Shown here: piece after piece, positions 10,763-23,744 of the stretch | How positions within the stretch are numbered: position 1 is the stretch's first letter | Layout of the letters: every line of letters begins with the position of its first letter | Assembly (NCBI GenBank): GCA_965153455.1 | Contig: OZ234495.1 | Span: 22,688,875-22,752,874 of the forward strand | DNA: 64,000 bases | Reading direction: 5' to 3' | From: Sphagnum compactum | Taxonomy: Eukaryota > Bryophyta > Sphagnopsida > Sphagnales | Translations under genes and position numbers: made by a program | Notes under the pieces: generated by a model | What the model saw: the letters and a program-made list of their open reading frames with translations, nothing else | What the model was told of the DNA's origin: nothing | Databases searched by the model: none

Positions 10763-12756
10763 CTAAGCATCACATCCTTCAGTACCATAGGCAGTGTTTG
10801 CATTCTGGAACTTGAGAGCTTGCTGGGCAGCACTAGTTCTGGAAGCCAAGGCATTGGTAAAGAGTTCAATGACAGCAGTGTGAGAGTATTCATAGCTGGA
10901 GGGCTTCTCATAAGCGTTCAAGAGAGCTGCCACACCATGGCTCAGAAGCTGGCTGTACCCATCTGGTCGAGTATCATACAATGCTTGCAAGAGTGTGGTG
11001 GTTCCATACACTATGGCAACCTTGGATCCTGGGAATGCATCTGTGACTTTTGAGTTGATGGTGAAGAAACTCGGCCAGTTGCCTGTGTGTGAGGTCCAGT
11101 AACTGCAAGCACTCAACGCATAACAACACAATTATAATATTTGTCATCAACATCCAGATGGTCATGTCAAGCAGCTAGCTAGCTGCAGACACAACTCTCA
11201 AGCATTAAGGTGACCAAGAAGAGTTCAAATCAGTTACAGTGTTCCAGGCAGAACTAGAAGGACAGACTCCTTGGCGTACTCATGTATTTTGTTTCCCATC
11301 AATCTTAACAAATAAAGATATATAACATATTTCACCAAACTAGTAAAGGAGTGCGACATTGTGACATGATATTGAGACACCTTGGAGGGGTTTGGACCAA
11401 GATGCATGGAGTGATTTTCTTGCTTCTACATCTTGAGGAGGAGGTTGCTAGATCGTTGCTTTACCTGCTGGAGCATCCTTTGCCCGCAGTAGGAATGGTA
11501 GACGGACGGGACTGGGAAGAAGCGTCAGCAGCCGGAGTTGTGGTCCCAAAACTAGTCTTCAAGTCGCCGGAAGTAAACTCCCTGGTGTCGTGATTGAACG
11601 TTCCAAAAGACGTCGTTTGATCAGCTGCAACCTGCTCGGTGCTGTATTTGTTGCCTCCATTGAATCTGTATGCGGAGCTCTCGTCACCGAACACCTTGCC
11701 GGAAGTAGTGAACTGGTTGGTCGATCTGGAGGCCTGCTCCGCGTTATATACATAGGAAGCTTGCTGCCGCGCGTTAGTCAGATCGAAAGAAGAGGGATAC
11801 ATCCCACTCGCATCGGAGCTACGGTGAGTGGAGACCGTAGACTCGTGGGGAATGGAGTTCTGGGTACTGAAGTACTGAGAACCAGTTGCATCTTGTTGAG
11901 AATGAGAAGTTTGGTATCGTGCATTGGTGAGGTCAAAAGAAGAGGGATACCTGCCACTCGCATCTGAGCCTCTATATGAAGTACTCGATGAAGTACTCGC
12001 GGGCTGAGTGTTGGTGGTGAAGCTGTCCCTGATGCTAAACTGCTGCGTCTGGCTCTGAGGCTGAGCTTCTTGGTAGCGTGCGTTGGTCAGATCGAACGAA
12101 GAGGGGTTTCGTGCATACGGATCTGAGCCTCTATACTTCGGCGATGTGCTTGAGGTCTTGTCTTCTGAGGATCTGGTAGAGAAGCTGTTATCCCTAGTGT
12201 TGGTGAACTGGGAACCAGCCGCTTGAGTCGTCGAAGCTCCTCGTACTTCAGTTTGGTGTCGTGCATTGGTGAGGTCGAAAGACGAAGGATATCTCCCGCT
12301 CGCGTCTGAGCCCCTGTAAACGGTGGAGCCAGGAGTAGTTGTCGTAGTAGTTCTATAAGCAGTCTGCTCCTGGCCGAAAAGACTGTCGTACGACGCCTTC
12401 GCTGTATTCGACTCCTTGAACTCGAAGTTCGGATAATTGTTCGGCTTGTTCTCAGGGACGCTCTGGAAGCTGGAAGTTGTCGTACCGGCATTGCTGGAGG
12501 ACTCTTTCACATCCTCAGTTCTGAACTCAAAATTGGGGTAGTTGTTGGGCTTCATCTTGGCAAACTCGGTAGCCGTCTTCGGCTCTGGCACTGCAACATC
12601 CTGCACATTACTGCTAGACTGGCTCTCTGCAGTCGTACTCGACTGATCCTGCTGCTGCTGCACGAACTCAAAATAGGGATAGTTCTCCCCAACAGCAACT
12701 GCACACAAGAAGCTCAACAAAACTAAACCCAACACAAACTTGCTCGCCCCCTTCAT
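10763..12756 (-). CDS. Secreted repeat protein with PDF1-like C-terminal domain
   Basis: Two exons, 12756-11465 and 11102-10763, joined by a 362-base intron (donor CAG|GTAAAG, acceptor TTGCAG), give 543 residues. A signal peptide (about 1-23, MKGASKFVLGLVLLSFLCAV) is followed by three NYP(Y/N)FEF motifs. Next come four units of about 50-60 residues, each opening with YRGSDASGRYPSSFDLTNAR or a close variant, separated by Ser/Thr/Gln-rich spacers. The C-terminal domain (about 431-543) has Cys-x3-Tyr-Trp, LLQAL, R-x-DGY, AALLN and a final Cys. This pattern matches the C-terminal domain of plant protodermal factor 1 and its relatives, which are secreted epidermal or cell-wall proteins. An extracellular structural role is inferred. 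An acceptor 9 bases upstream would add three residues in frame. The repeat region itself is unfamiliar to me. Confidence 0.8.
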
Positions 12757-13170
12757 GGCTACAGGTCAACTACTATACACACAACAGCAACAGCCCAAAA
12801 GCAAAACCTCCAAACTCCGCGATACAGCTTCTCCTCCTCCTCAAAACTAAAAGGAGATCTAGGACTCTCTGGGTGATCAAAACTTTCAGATGCCTGCAAG
12901 AAAAAAGGAAATGAGGGAAGAAGGGAACGAATGCTTTCTATCTGCAATGATAAAGGATAATAATGCCTTTGGACCGCAAACTGCTGCAAGGCGGAGGAGA
13001 AAGGATAGGAGGAGATGATGATAATAGCAAATGTGATGAAGAGAGAAAATGATGGGCAGCAGAAATTCAGGAGAACAACAAATTCAGAAATTGCAGCAGA
13101 ATTGGTGGCAGGTTTGAGACGACTGGAGAATCAGTGTGAAGACAGTGGGGTGAAGACAGAGACGCTCATT
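12757..13170 (-). promoter_or_regulatory. 5' leader and probable promoter of the PDF1-like gene
   Basis: The start ATG at 12756 is preceded on the minus strand by an open stretch with no in-frame ATG close by. A TTTTTCTTGCAG tract ending near 12895 looks like a 3' splice site, so a leader intron is possible. No clear TATA box. Assigned by position only. Confidence 0.35.
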
Positions 13171-14584
13171 ATGGAGCTGCCACCGTCCTCATGATCTGCA
13201 CCCACTTTGCTGTCAGACGAGAATCAAGTCCTCTGTAGTCGCCCCCACTCTTTATTGTGTAGGGTAAGGCCCCAGGGTGGCGACACTCCTGAAATGAGGG
13301 GCCTACGAGGAGGCTGGAGTCGAATCTGAAGTCTAAACCAGTGTTGGTCGGTTTCAAGTTTTCAGCCAGATCCAGATTTGGTGGGTCCACATGGGACAAG
13401 ACTCGTAGTGGTAAGACTCACCCTAAGTCGATACCCTACCTCAAGACATGGACCCAGATCTGATCTTGAAAATGTTAAGGTCAGTTAAATCCGGCCCTAA
13501 AATTGACCCAAATGTGTTGAGGCCTTCTATACAAGGTCTTGGACGTAAGTTTAAGTACCATCTCAGATGATGGTCTAGAAAGTAATTAACACTAGTCTTT
13601 TCTGCACCTTGCAACTCCTCTATGAGAAGCCTTTCCCTCTAGTCAAGTTTGTAGATTTTCTCATCACGTAGTGTACTGTCGATACATCTATATCATATTT
13701 GTAGGTTGCTTTAATACAAGTTTTGAAAAGCATATGGGATAAAAGTGTGTTGTTCCTTATCATTAGGCCAAAAATGCTTTTAACACTTTTAACAATAGAT
13801 ATTATATTTAATATGCATTGCAAGATGCTAAACACCTTTCAACAAGCTCCATATAAACATCAATGCCACAAATTACGCAATGTTGCACTGTTGTGTTGCA
13901 AGGCTTGACTAGTCTGACCATAGTTTTACCAGAAATAAGACATAACATTTTCTTTACTTAATGTTAAAAAGTATGTTAATGGTGAATATACTCATTCTCT
14001 GTAGAGAAGTGGTGAGTTCCAAACTTGAGTGAGATAATGCACATAACAAAATAAGCAGAACTACACATTTCTATGCAAAATTGTGCAATGCACAAAAAGC
14101 CAAGCCTGGAAAAAGCACATTGAGATTATTTAGGTTCCTCCCTCAAGCAATGAGGTGATGCAAGAGCACCAAAGAGGCCCAATTTTTTATCACCTTTTCA
14201 TCCCATAGCCAAGTAGCCTGATGATATTCTTAAAAATTAAAACACATTGAGGTTATTTGGTGTCCTCACTCAAGCAATTAGGTGATGCAGCAGCCAAGAG
14301 GCCCAACCTTTCTATCACCCTTTTAACCCATAGTCAAGTAGTCTGATGACATTCTTAGAAATTATAAAGCTAAACAAACAAAAAGATTTGTATTCTTCAT
14401 TTTGAGAGTGCAAAGTGCAAGCTTTCTATTTGTGGAGTGCCAAAACAAACATTATTGAGGTGAACATTATCATAAGCGTAAATATACACAAGTCACTAGT
14501 TTGATAGGAGCGAGAGGTTCCTCACACCTACAAGAGACCTCTTGTACTTGTAAGGCAACTCCTGTGAGGAGACTTTATTGATGT

Positions 14585-14630
14585 GCATAATGTGCCCTCC
14601 AAGTACACTAGGAAATTTCTCCCAATACTT
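14585..14630 (-). repeat. Fragment of dispersed repeat X
   Basis: On the minus strand it reads gagaaatttcctagtgtac then ttggagggcac. The same order of words is found at 16166-16335 (+), 46510-46690 (-) and 49374-49485 (+). Confidence 0.55.
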
Positions 14631-16165
14631 GTGTATAAATGAATAATAGTGGTGGTGGTTGGTTAAGGTTCATTTGTCTTACTTATTTCGTCCCTCTCAT
14701 TGCTTCTTCATTGCTCCTCAAATGAATGTTAGAGAAGTTTGAATGAGTAGCTTTCATGTAATGATGATGGGGTTTTTCTTTGTGTTTGTGTTTAAGAAAC
14801 AAAGGTGTAATATACACATTAATTTTACTTAGTTTCAAACATAATCCCATTTCAGATGCATTATAAGTTATAACTTCTTTTCCTTGACAAAAATATGTGG
14901 TTAAACCAAATTGTATAAGAACAAAATAAATTGAGATGCATTAAATGGAATAGATATTTGAAATAAGAGAAATATCATATAACCTGCTTCTGGAGCTTTA
15001 AGTTTTAAATAAGTATTTTAATTTAGCAAGTTATTAGGTATTTTCTATTGGTGTGCTTGAAGATCACCTATTTCTATTCATTTTCCAAGCTACTTGCAGC
15101 TTTAAGATGTTGTAGATCCAAGGGAATGCATAGTCCTTGCGGCAAGCCATGACCTAAAAAAGGAGAGAGTGATGAGGAAATATACTTATTGGATGTATTA
15201 TCAATTTACTACCCATGAGGAAGAATAAGTATAATTTTTCTTCATAGATATTTTGACGACAACAAATGGAGTAAGAAGTATGACTACCAACCAGTTGTCC
15301 TACATGAAATAAAACAAGCTCTACTACCTCTACCAATTACCATCATATATTACTGTGCAAAATTCTTGATGTGTTTTCTGTTGTTTTTTTTCAATTTGGA
15401 ATTTTCCTCTTGAGTAGGAAGCAGAACCCAAAGAAAAAACAAACCAAAAATATGCACCATTTTGGGTAGGTGGGGGTGCTCCAGATTATTGGCAGTTGGC
15501 CAATTGTGATGATTTTAAATTCTGTGGCATGTGACCTTGCCTTCATTGTTGCCTCATGATGGTGTGGCATCAAGTTGTAAATCATATGTTAGTTGATGAC
15601 TGCAAAAAGAACATGGCTGCACGGTCCAAAAGGTCGTCACTGCCAGCACATCAACAGACCATAGTGGACCCGTAGAAGTATGTATTCACAGTATGGTACC
15701 CAAAGATGGGACAATTTCACAAGAATCAATCTCCTCTGAAGAGGGTTATGTGAAACAGCACTCACCAGTGCACCATCCATTGGAAACCCTTTAAGACTCG
15801 GGTACTAAGGTTCCATTTGCAGGACATTAAACATCCCATACAAACTTTGCAGCTGTCAGTGTGCAATGTCCTGCACATTCTGACCTCCATTATCACACTT
15901 GTTGTCTTACATGTCCTACATGTCTTGCAATTGCTCACCACATTCAAACTTCAAGAGACAGGTCAGGTACCTATTGGCAATCTAGTTCCATCTGTCCAAT
16001 TCCTATGGCATTCTAATTTATTTGACTTATTTGTAACACCACAATTATTTAAACCTTGTGACAGAACCATGCAAGTGCCATGCAGGGCACCACATTGACA
16101 CTGACAAATTTGGTTGGAGGGGGTGGTTAGCATCCTCTATTTTACTTTGGTAAATTCTATAGTAA

Positions 16166-16335
16166 AGTTCTCCAAGGAACTTCCCAGTGCATTTGAAAGG
16201 TACCTTAAATCCACGCAAATCCCTCTTAGCAACAGGAGGGATACTATGTCTACTTCTTAGGAGTGCGGGGGGAATTATGGCTACTCATAAGTGTAAGATC
16301 CGTTCCACTCTTAAAGAGCAGGTGTAAGAACCTTC
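16166..16335 (+). repeat. Copy of dispersed repeat X with a degenerate hairpin
   Basis: A start like that of the other X copies (gtgcatttgaaaggtacctt) is followed by aggagggatactatgtctac and an imperfect inverted repeat (tacttcttaggagtg against cactcttaaagagca). Same module order as 46510-46690. Confidence 0.5.
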
Positions 16336-17280
16336 CGCTTTGCCCAGTTATCTAAGAATCTTTAGGTTCATGACAGCCTTTGCTTTACGTTTTAAAAGGG
16401 GCGAAGTTCATGAGTGGAGGACATTCTCAAAACGTGCCTTGTCTTAAGCCTCTTATTGTCGGAATGCCCCCACCATGAGGCTTTGCCCTGCACCTCTAAA
16501 TTATCCTATTCCGCCTCACACTAAATGGGTAAGTCTCATAACAAAGTAGGTAGGTAGTTAAGTGGTTGCTATGTAAATAGGTAAGTAAGTAGGGCACTTG
16601 GTGACTATAAGGTGGGTAGATACTTGTAAATGGATACTACCAGTGTTGGCTGGTTATTGACATTGAAATTTCAAATTTTCATAACCTACTCAGATGATTT
16701 GGTTATCATACATGTAAATTATCAATCTTAAAACACTAAAAAAAAACACTATGATAAAAGATTAAAATACAAAATAATAATAATAATAAACCTTATAACA
16801 AAATAATGACTAACACGATAATCAGTGATTGAGAATTAATTCTGTGATAACTTGCCCTCATGCATAATGATGATTATTACCCAAAAATATCAATAACCTA
16901 ACTAACATTCAAAAATATTTTTGATATTGATCATTTAATTGGGACTCCAAATGTTTTTTGAAAAAGTAACCTACTTAGTTGTTATTTTAAAAATTAATAA
17001 CCAACGAACACTAGTTAGTACACAGTTAATTAAAGGTAATTAATACCACAAAACAATATTTCCTATCCACCTATCAAACCATCCATCATGCATAGTCCAC
17101 CAGCAGGTGTTACCAATGTTCATCTAACATATAAGCTTACACTTGGTATCAACATTTGTATAGAAACTAATTGTAAGGACCTTGCCAATCTTTTATGAAC
17201 TAAGGTAAATATTGTCAACAAGCATTAAACAAATGCAATAAATTAAATGCGGCATCAGGTTCAATGAAATTATGAAACAA

Positions 17281-19673
17281 CAAGAAAAACATTTTGAAAT
17301 TTTTTAATTATTTTTGAACTATGATTAATGTTTTTTAATTTTTTTACACAATATTTTCAAGGAAACAATGTGATGGAATAGTTAAAATCCCATCCTTCAA
17401 GCCAAAGGTCTTATCTTTTTTTTCACATATGAAATGGATTTTATTTTTTATTTTTTTCTATAAGTAATTTCTTCAAATTGATTTCCCTAATAAACATTTT
17501 TTATGGGGAAAAAGGGATAAGTGATAACCCCAACCAAGTTGATTGAAAGGAAAAAACTTGGAAGTTTCAACCAAAATCGCTTCAAGTCGAAACTTTTTTG
17601 ATGAGAAGAAAATTTTCCTTGAAAAAAGGGTTAAAATGGTGACTTTAATCAAGTTCCTTAAGGAACAACTTTTTTGGGGAAAAGGGGATTAAATGGTGGC
17701 TAGAACCAAGTTGTTTTGTGGAGTAATTCTTGAAGTAATTTCTTTGAAGAAAAAAGGTTTTTCCTCAAGGAGAGAAAATTAAGTGGTAAACCCAACCAAG
17801 TTCCATGGGACCATCTTCCCTACAAGAAAAGGACAAAGTTGGATAAGGGAAAAAGAGAATTTGAATGTTTGAATTTGTTAGACAAATATGTTAGGGATAA
17901 ATTTTGTTCAAATCAAAATGTTTGCATTGTTAAAAAAATTTCAATGTGTAGATATCAAAAGTGAGAGTGCATTTTTCATTTGAAATTGTGAATTAGAAGT
18001 TATGGTCAAAAGAAAAGCTGATAACTAAATTGGCAATTTGAAAATTAGGCAATTTGAAAATTGCCTAAGGATAATGCAACCAAGTTGTCATAAGAATTGT
18101 TACAAACAACATTTTCACATGACGAATAGAATTCATTCATATAAATTTTCATCCATGATTCGTGATCAATTATTAATTCATTTTTAATTTATTTTTTGTT
18201 CACTTTTAATTAATTTTAAATTCACTTTTAATTAAATCATAATTCATTTTTAATTAGGTCACAGTTTTTTAATTCATTTTTAATCAATTCATAATTAATT
18301 ATTAATTCATTTATAATTAATTGTTAGTTCATTCTTAGTTAACTTGTAATTCACTTATAATTAAAAAGTTTTTAAAAAAACTTCCCTAGTCAATAAGCAC
18401 ATGAAAACTTACATAAAAAATTTCTTGAATTAAATCTTCAAAAAATATATAAATAAAAATAAAACCCTTCATTACTTTCAATCTATTCAACATTAGTTTG
18501 AGGTATGATCTTGTTTTATAGCTTTGTTTTGTTTTTTTATGTTTATGCTTATTTTATTTTTTGCAATAATTTTTTTTTGTATTTTGATTTTGCACACTTG
18601 GTGTTCTTGGTTTTAGTCTTTATGTTCTTATCTTGGTCCCTAGGAAACACATGATTCTTACAACTTTGCAAGCTTGTAAATTTTTTATACAAACTCCGAG
18701 TGAAAAACTTCCACTTTAAAAAATCTTCTTGCAAGTTTCTACTATAAGTCATCTGGCCTTTGTTTCATGAGTTTTAATGGTCAAGAATCAAATTGATAAT
18801 TTGATACTTGACTTTTTTATGTACCATAACTTCTAATTCACAACTTCAAATGAAGAATGCAAGCTCATTTTTTATATTTCCGCTTTGAAAGGTTTCTAAC
18901 AATATAAAGAACTATTGATTTGAACAAAATTTATTCCTTGCATTTGAGTCCTAAAAATTTAAAAAATTCCAAATCCCTTTCTCCCCAAAGCAATTTAGTC
19001 AACTTCTCCCCCAACAAAGTTGCTCCCTAGGGAACTTGGTTGAAGTTACTACTTGTGCCCTTTTCCCAATGGAAATCCATTTTTTTCCAAGGAAGTTGCT
19101 TCCAAAAAACTTAGTTTGGGCTATTACTTAAGCCTCTTCTCCTCAAGGAAAGTTCATTTCTCCTTGGGGCAACTCGGTTGGGGCCACTTATGAGTCCCCT
19201 TCTATTCAAGGAAGTTGTTCCCTCAAGGAACTGGATTGGGGCTACCACTTAGTCCCCTTCTCCAGAGGAAGAATGCTTTTCTCCCTCATAATCCACCACT
19301 TAATCCCATTCTTCCTAAGGAAATTACTCCCCCAAAGCAAATTGGTTGGGACTTCCAACACCCTTTCCCTTGGGACAACTTTGTTGAATATTCCAAATCC
19401 TCTTTTCCCCCCTAGGTAGCTTGGTTGGGGTTGCCATTTAATCCCTTTCTCCTTAATGAAATTAGGGCCCCGGAGCAACTAGCTGAAAAGCTTGCCCAAG
19501 GGCTTTTTTTTCATCCAATTTTGTCTATGGAAAAAAAATTTGAAATCCTAAACCTTTGGGTTGAAAGGGGATTCTAATCATTACATCACTTTCTTTTAGT
19601 AGAAAATATTTTTCAAGAAAGATATATACATTAATCATAATTCAGATTTATAAAATTAAAAATATTTTTCTTG
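17281..19673. mobile_element. Large foldback element with minisatellite arms
   Basis: The left part (about 17281-18060) and the right part (about 18770-19673) are inverted copies of each other. Matching words include the outer caagaaaaa(c/t)attt, gaactatgattaatg, a ccaaaggt block, and in the inner arm gaattagaagttatggt. Between outer and inner parts each arm holds several degenerate units of about 55-70 bp. In the right-arm sense a unit reads roughly caaggaact, tggttggggctac, cacttaatccc, cttctcc. The centre is a very AT-rich tandem repeat. This layout, long inverted repeats made largely of tandem units, is that of foldback (FB-like) elements. No transposase is encoded. Arm identity is moderate with many indels, so the element is old. 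Ends are approximate and I see no clear target duplication. Confidence 0.75.
18167..18366. repeat. AT-rich minisatellite in the foldback centre
   Basis: About ten degenerate units of roughly 20 bp built on aattcatttttaattaa. It forms the core between the two inverted arms. Confidence 0.8.
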
Positions 19674-20508
19674 CTAAGCACTGCCATGCAACTGAGTCAA
19701 GCCTTGTGCCAGGCTAGATTTGTTGCCTCTGTTTACTGCTCCGTTTAGTGGTTCTGTGAAATTCATCCATGTAAAGTTTAAACAAAACTAGACACAGGGC
19801 AACTGAAGATTTTAAATAAACTAATGAACGATGTGGTTGTTGACAAGAGTCAATTAGTCTGAAGAGAGAGAGAGAGACCCACGTTTCCTCAACAATCTGC
19901 ATCCAGTGTGCCTTAGAGATGGTTTTGTGAAGTCATGTGAGTAGCCTTTTAGGCAACAGGAAATTTGTGCTTATGAGCAATGTGGTTTTTCACAGGTACT
20001 AGTGTGGCCTGTGCCGTTGGTCCAAGTGTTACCACGTCCTCAACTGATTTTTCCTTCCAAAACCTGGTTTTTGGGAATTTATTTGAATTTTCAGCAGCTG
20101 AAATAACTTTAAAATAAATATCTCCCATATTCTGAATCCAAATCTCACCAAACAAATTCCATTATATCATGCTCATCAAGATCTTTGCAACAACACCAAA
20201 GGCACAAGTCCAAACGGCATGGAACCAAGCCCATGCACCCCTCCTCATGGAGAGCTTTCCAAAGCCACCAAGAAAACGATCTGAAGCATCCCAGTTTGGT
20301 GGATCTCATACCCACAAAACAAAACAAAACAAACTACCTTCCTTCATAGATGGATGATATGATAGGTGTGTGTCATATGGCCAAATCTGACTTCGTTCAT
20401 GTGAGTGAACTGCAACAGTAGTACCTCTGCACAAGGGCAGCAGAATTAAATAATTACCGTCAGTGTTCAGGGTCTTGACCCTCAGGAGAAAAGCTTAAAT
20501 AAGCAAAA

Positions 20509-20838
20509 GGGTCCTTGTTGCAGGCAGTACAAAAAGTACTGCCTGCTTCTTTTTTCGCTGGCTGCCCATTTTCCCGTACAAGTTAAGTCTTGGACTGCCT
20601 GCAATAAACATTTTGGTGCTGCTTAAACCCTAAACTTTGGGTCCTGTTATGCACATTTTGAGCCTAGTATCTATTACAGGCCCAAAATGTGCATAACAAG
20701 ACACAAAGTCCATAATGGGCAGCACCAAAATGTGTCTGGGCATCATCCATCTTTTTTTGTTAAAGATGGATGTGGCAGAGGGCAGAGAAGGAGAAAAAGA
20801 AGCAGACAGTACTTTTGTACTGCTTGCAATAGAAACCC
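20509..20838. mobile_element. Hairpin MITE-like element, copy 1
   Basis: Nearly the whole 330 bases fold back. The outer repeat is ttgcaggcagtacaaaaagt against ttgcaagcagtacaaaagt (reverse complement of the right end), followed by actg(c/t)ctgcttcttttt. The inner repeat is cattttggtgctgc ... ttatgcacatttt on both sides of a loop of about 16 bases near 20670. No coding capacity. A relative lies at 48102-48430, so this is a family of non-autonomous elements. Superfamily not assigned: no clear target-site duplication. Confidence 0.8.
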
Positions 20839-23391
20839 TTTGATTATAAACACCTTCCCCCATGAGGTAGCTCTGAGCATTTGAATCATTCACCAGGTAT
20901 GTGATCTGCAAACAGATTTCTATTGTGTATTGCACCTCATAATGGCCAACTTGAATCTTTATTTGACACATGTTTTCTTACAACAAAAAAGAGGAGACAT
21001 GATAGAGATATCTGTAAACTGACTCAAGGGTTGGGGGGGAGTACCGAGCTCAAGTTTTGCCAAAACTGGTGACGAAATCAAAAGTCAGGATGAAAAAAAC
21101 ATAAAGAAAAAGAAGAGGGGACCCGCCTGGTTTTCTCACCTAATTGATCCTCACAAGAATTTCGCCCCAAAAATTTTATTTGTTTTACCTACGCGTTCAC
21201 AATGCCACTTGTACTCTTGACAAATTCGTGTCTTTTCAGGATAAAAGCCTGAAAATCGTGAACAGATCACCAGTTTCTTTACCCAGTACCCAATTTCGCT
21301 CATTTTAGGGCTACACTCAAATTGGGGATGAATCAAGGATTACAAGGTCAAATCAGGGCCCAAAGACATCATGACTTTAAGGATAGGTAACTATAATACA
21401 CCCATTTTCTTATGACATGTGCAATATAAACATGACAATTATCTCCACAGTAAGTACTGATGATAAGTTTGCTGCCAAAACGATTTTGTAACTGTTGCAA
21501 ACATGATGTGGAGAATTAAGTTCTAATGAAATCTCAACTCTTACTATATTGACAACTTTGAAAAGCAAGCGTGCACTTACCAACAGTCACTGTCCAGGTT
21601 CTTTTCACATATACGGTATACTACTATCTAGCCTAGTGACAAGTTAATTTTTTTCTTGCCTTCAATGACAGACAACTTTTGTAAAATGTCTTAAGGTTTG
21701 AACGTGACAAAGTTGGCACGTTTTCAACCCATCACACAAAATGAAAACCCATGTCTTAATGATTCCAGGAATAAAAATATATAGAAAAGCACCTGTAATA
21801 GTTCATGTTCCCATCCTCCATCATATATGCTTTTCAAGCTGATAAGATTTCAGAAACAGGCTCAATTAACTTCCTTAGTGATAGGTATGATACCTAATGC
21901 ATATGAGGTGAATCAAAGTGAGACACACACCCATGTATCTTACCTTTGTGGATTTGCAGATAAACCTATTCTGAATTAACTCTTGTGCAAATTTGATTTT
22001 GGGTTTGGTTCCTAAATTTGAAAAACCACATTCTCATGGTACAAGTATGGTATCAAGAGGATGGTTTATGGAATTTCCTATGTCATATCTCAGTGCTTGT
22101 ATTGACCAAATCTGAACTAAGATCCTGGAATTGTGCATTGTAACTTTTGGAGTGGGTGAACATCTTTTTTCCAAAGAGAACAACGTTATGGGACAGAATT
22201 ACAAGCGACAAGCAATCATGCACTAATCATTTCAAGCAAGCATCCATTCTCAAATCCACAATAATTCAAAAGCACACCCTACTATATGTGTAGCCCATTA
22301 ACATGTAACACCGATGCCTCCAATTGATACTTGTTAGGATATACTCCCTGAGGAGCATCTCTCTACTAGTCTTGTATCATTAATGATCAGCAAACCTTAA
22401 CATCAGACTGCTATGGTTCTCTTTGCGCACTAAGTTCAAATTGTACCTGTTTTGGACTGAAAAAAAAATTTAGTTCCATAAACTTGGGAATAATTAGGTT
22501 TACTACTGAGTTTTCCTTGTACAGACCAGGACTCCAACACTCCTGAGGACCATGGCCATTTGACAACGGGTTTTTGAAAGTTAGGTGTGAGTTCAATTCA
22601 TCAACAAGCCTGGCTCAGATGTAACCTACTTTATCATGGTTGAAATAGGGGCTGCTACTCAACTGATGATTGGTAGCCAACTAGTGATTGGTAGCAGGCA
22701 GGCAGTCAGATCTCTTACAGTCTCAAATCACAGCTTTCTTCAAAGAACTCCCACTGTGGGCAGGTTGATATCAAGATGGCACCATCCAGATCATGATCAT
22801 AATGTCAAAACCCGTAGACAAATGAAATGAATTGGCTTGTACATGTCTAGGCTACATGTGGTTGTTAATTCTTACAATTGTTCAGCAGTACTTGCTTTGG
22901 CAGGTGAAAACCGCGGCTCCAATTCCTATTAGCAGAACTGAACTGGAACTGGGTCTGGTTTTGAGACTCAGAACCTAAACTGAATTTTACTTTTGTAAGA
23001 ACTGGACTGCAATAAGGTTCTCAGTTCTATTTATGTGTGGAACTGGAATCAGAACTTAAATACATGTCTTTGGAAAAAAAATGACTAGAACTAAGGAGGT
23101 TAACCAGTTCTGGTCTGAGTTAGTAAGAATCAGACCAAAACAGGGTCTGATTCTCAGAATGGGAACCTGAATTATATTGGAAGAACCAGACTAGAACCAG
23201 ATTCCTGGTGTCATTTATGTGTGGAATTGGAACCTGAAATGAAGGTTCTCCATACAAGTAAAGAACCAACCAACAATTTGTTATGAGTTCACAATAAATA
23301 CCATTTGTGCCCCCACAAGAGGAGTGGTATGCAAGGTCCAACATAAGCCCATCACATTCTACAATATTGTAAGTGGTGGATTATTGTGGGC
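20839..23391. other. Spacer without a supported gene
   Basis: Only short ORFs without recognisable domains. About 22910-23260 is rich in degenerate GAACC/GAACTG words and contains an imperfect direct repeat: ttctatttatgtgtggaac near 23026 and gtcatttatgtgtggaatt near 23210, about 180 bp apart. Confidence 0.45.
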
Positions 23392-23744
23392 AAACATGGT
23401 TTGGGTGATCAGCCAGATATGCTCTGGACATAATAGCCAGCACAGTAATTGCTGTCCCTGCCCCAATAGCGAGGGCACCCTTCCACAACACCCCACCCAT
23501 GAAACATTATATACATATATGTAATTTATTTTTTTCATCGCATGGGAGGTCAAATGAAGGCCAGCGAAATGGCAATGGTTTTGCATTGCCATGGACGCAT
23601 CCTAGGTCCGGTGAAAAAAGAAATAAAAAAAGAAAGGTCACATGGGTGTTGTGGAAGGGTGCCATGACTATTGGTGCAGGGACAACAATTGCGTGTTGGC
23701 TATTGTGGGTAGCGCATTTATGAACGATCACTCAAATTATGTTT
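23392..23744. mobile_element. MITE-like element with long terminal inverted repeats
   Basis: The left arm (about 23392-23513) and right arm (about 23640-23744) are inverted copies. Matching words include aaacatggtttgggtgatca against aaacataatttgagtgatcg, then (c/a)aatagcca, attg(c/t)tgtccctgc, ggcacccttccacaacaccc and catg. The 120-130 base centre has no gene. Arms of more than 100 bases with a short centre fit a non-autonomous DNA transposon, possibly Mutator-like or foldback-like. Confidence 0.8.

Larger units (their letters stand above)
13171..17280. other. AT-rich spacer with dispersed repeat fragments
   Basis: No ORF here carries a domain I recognise. Two fragments of a dispersed repeat (about 14585-14630 and 16166-16335) are listed separately. 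Around 13260-13330 a segment with ggggcctac/aggaggct resembles 46340-46410. Near 16540-16640 there is a degenerate GTAG-rich simple repeat like those at about 27180 and 50040. Confidence 0.45.

Noticed and set aside
11590-11967. Plus-strand and second-frame minus ORFs (also 12087-12491) across the PDF1-like gene
   Set aside because: They are shadows of the long repeat-containing exon, open only because the repeats avoid stops in other frames.
23359-23731. Mirror-image ORFs on both strands
   Set aside because: Caused by the terminal inverted repeats of the 23.4 kb element.
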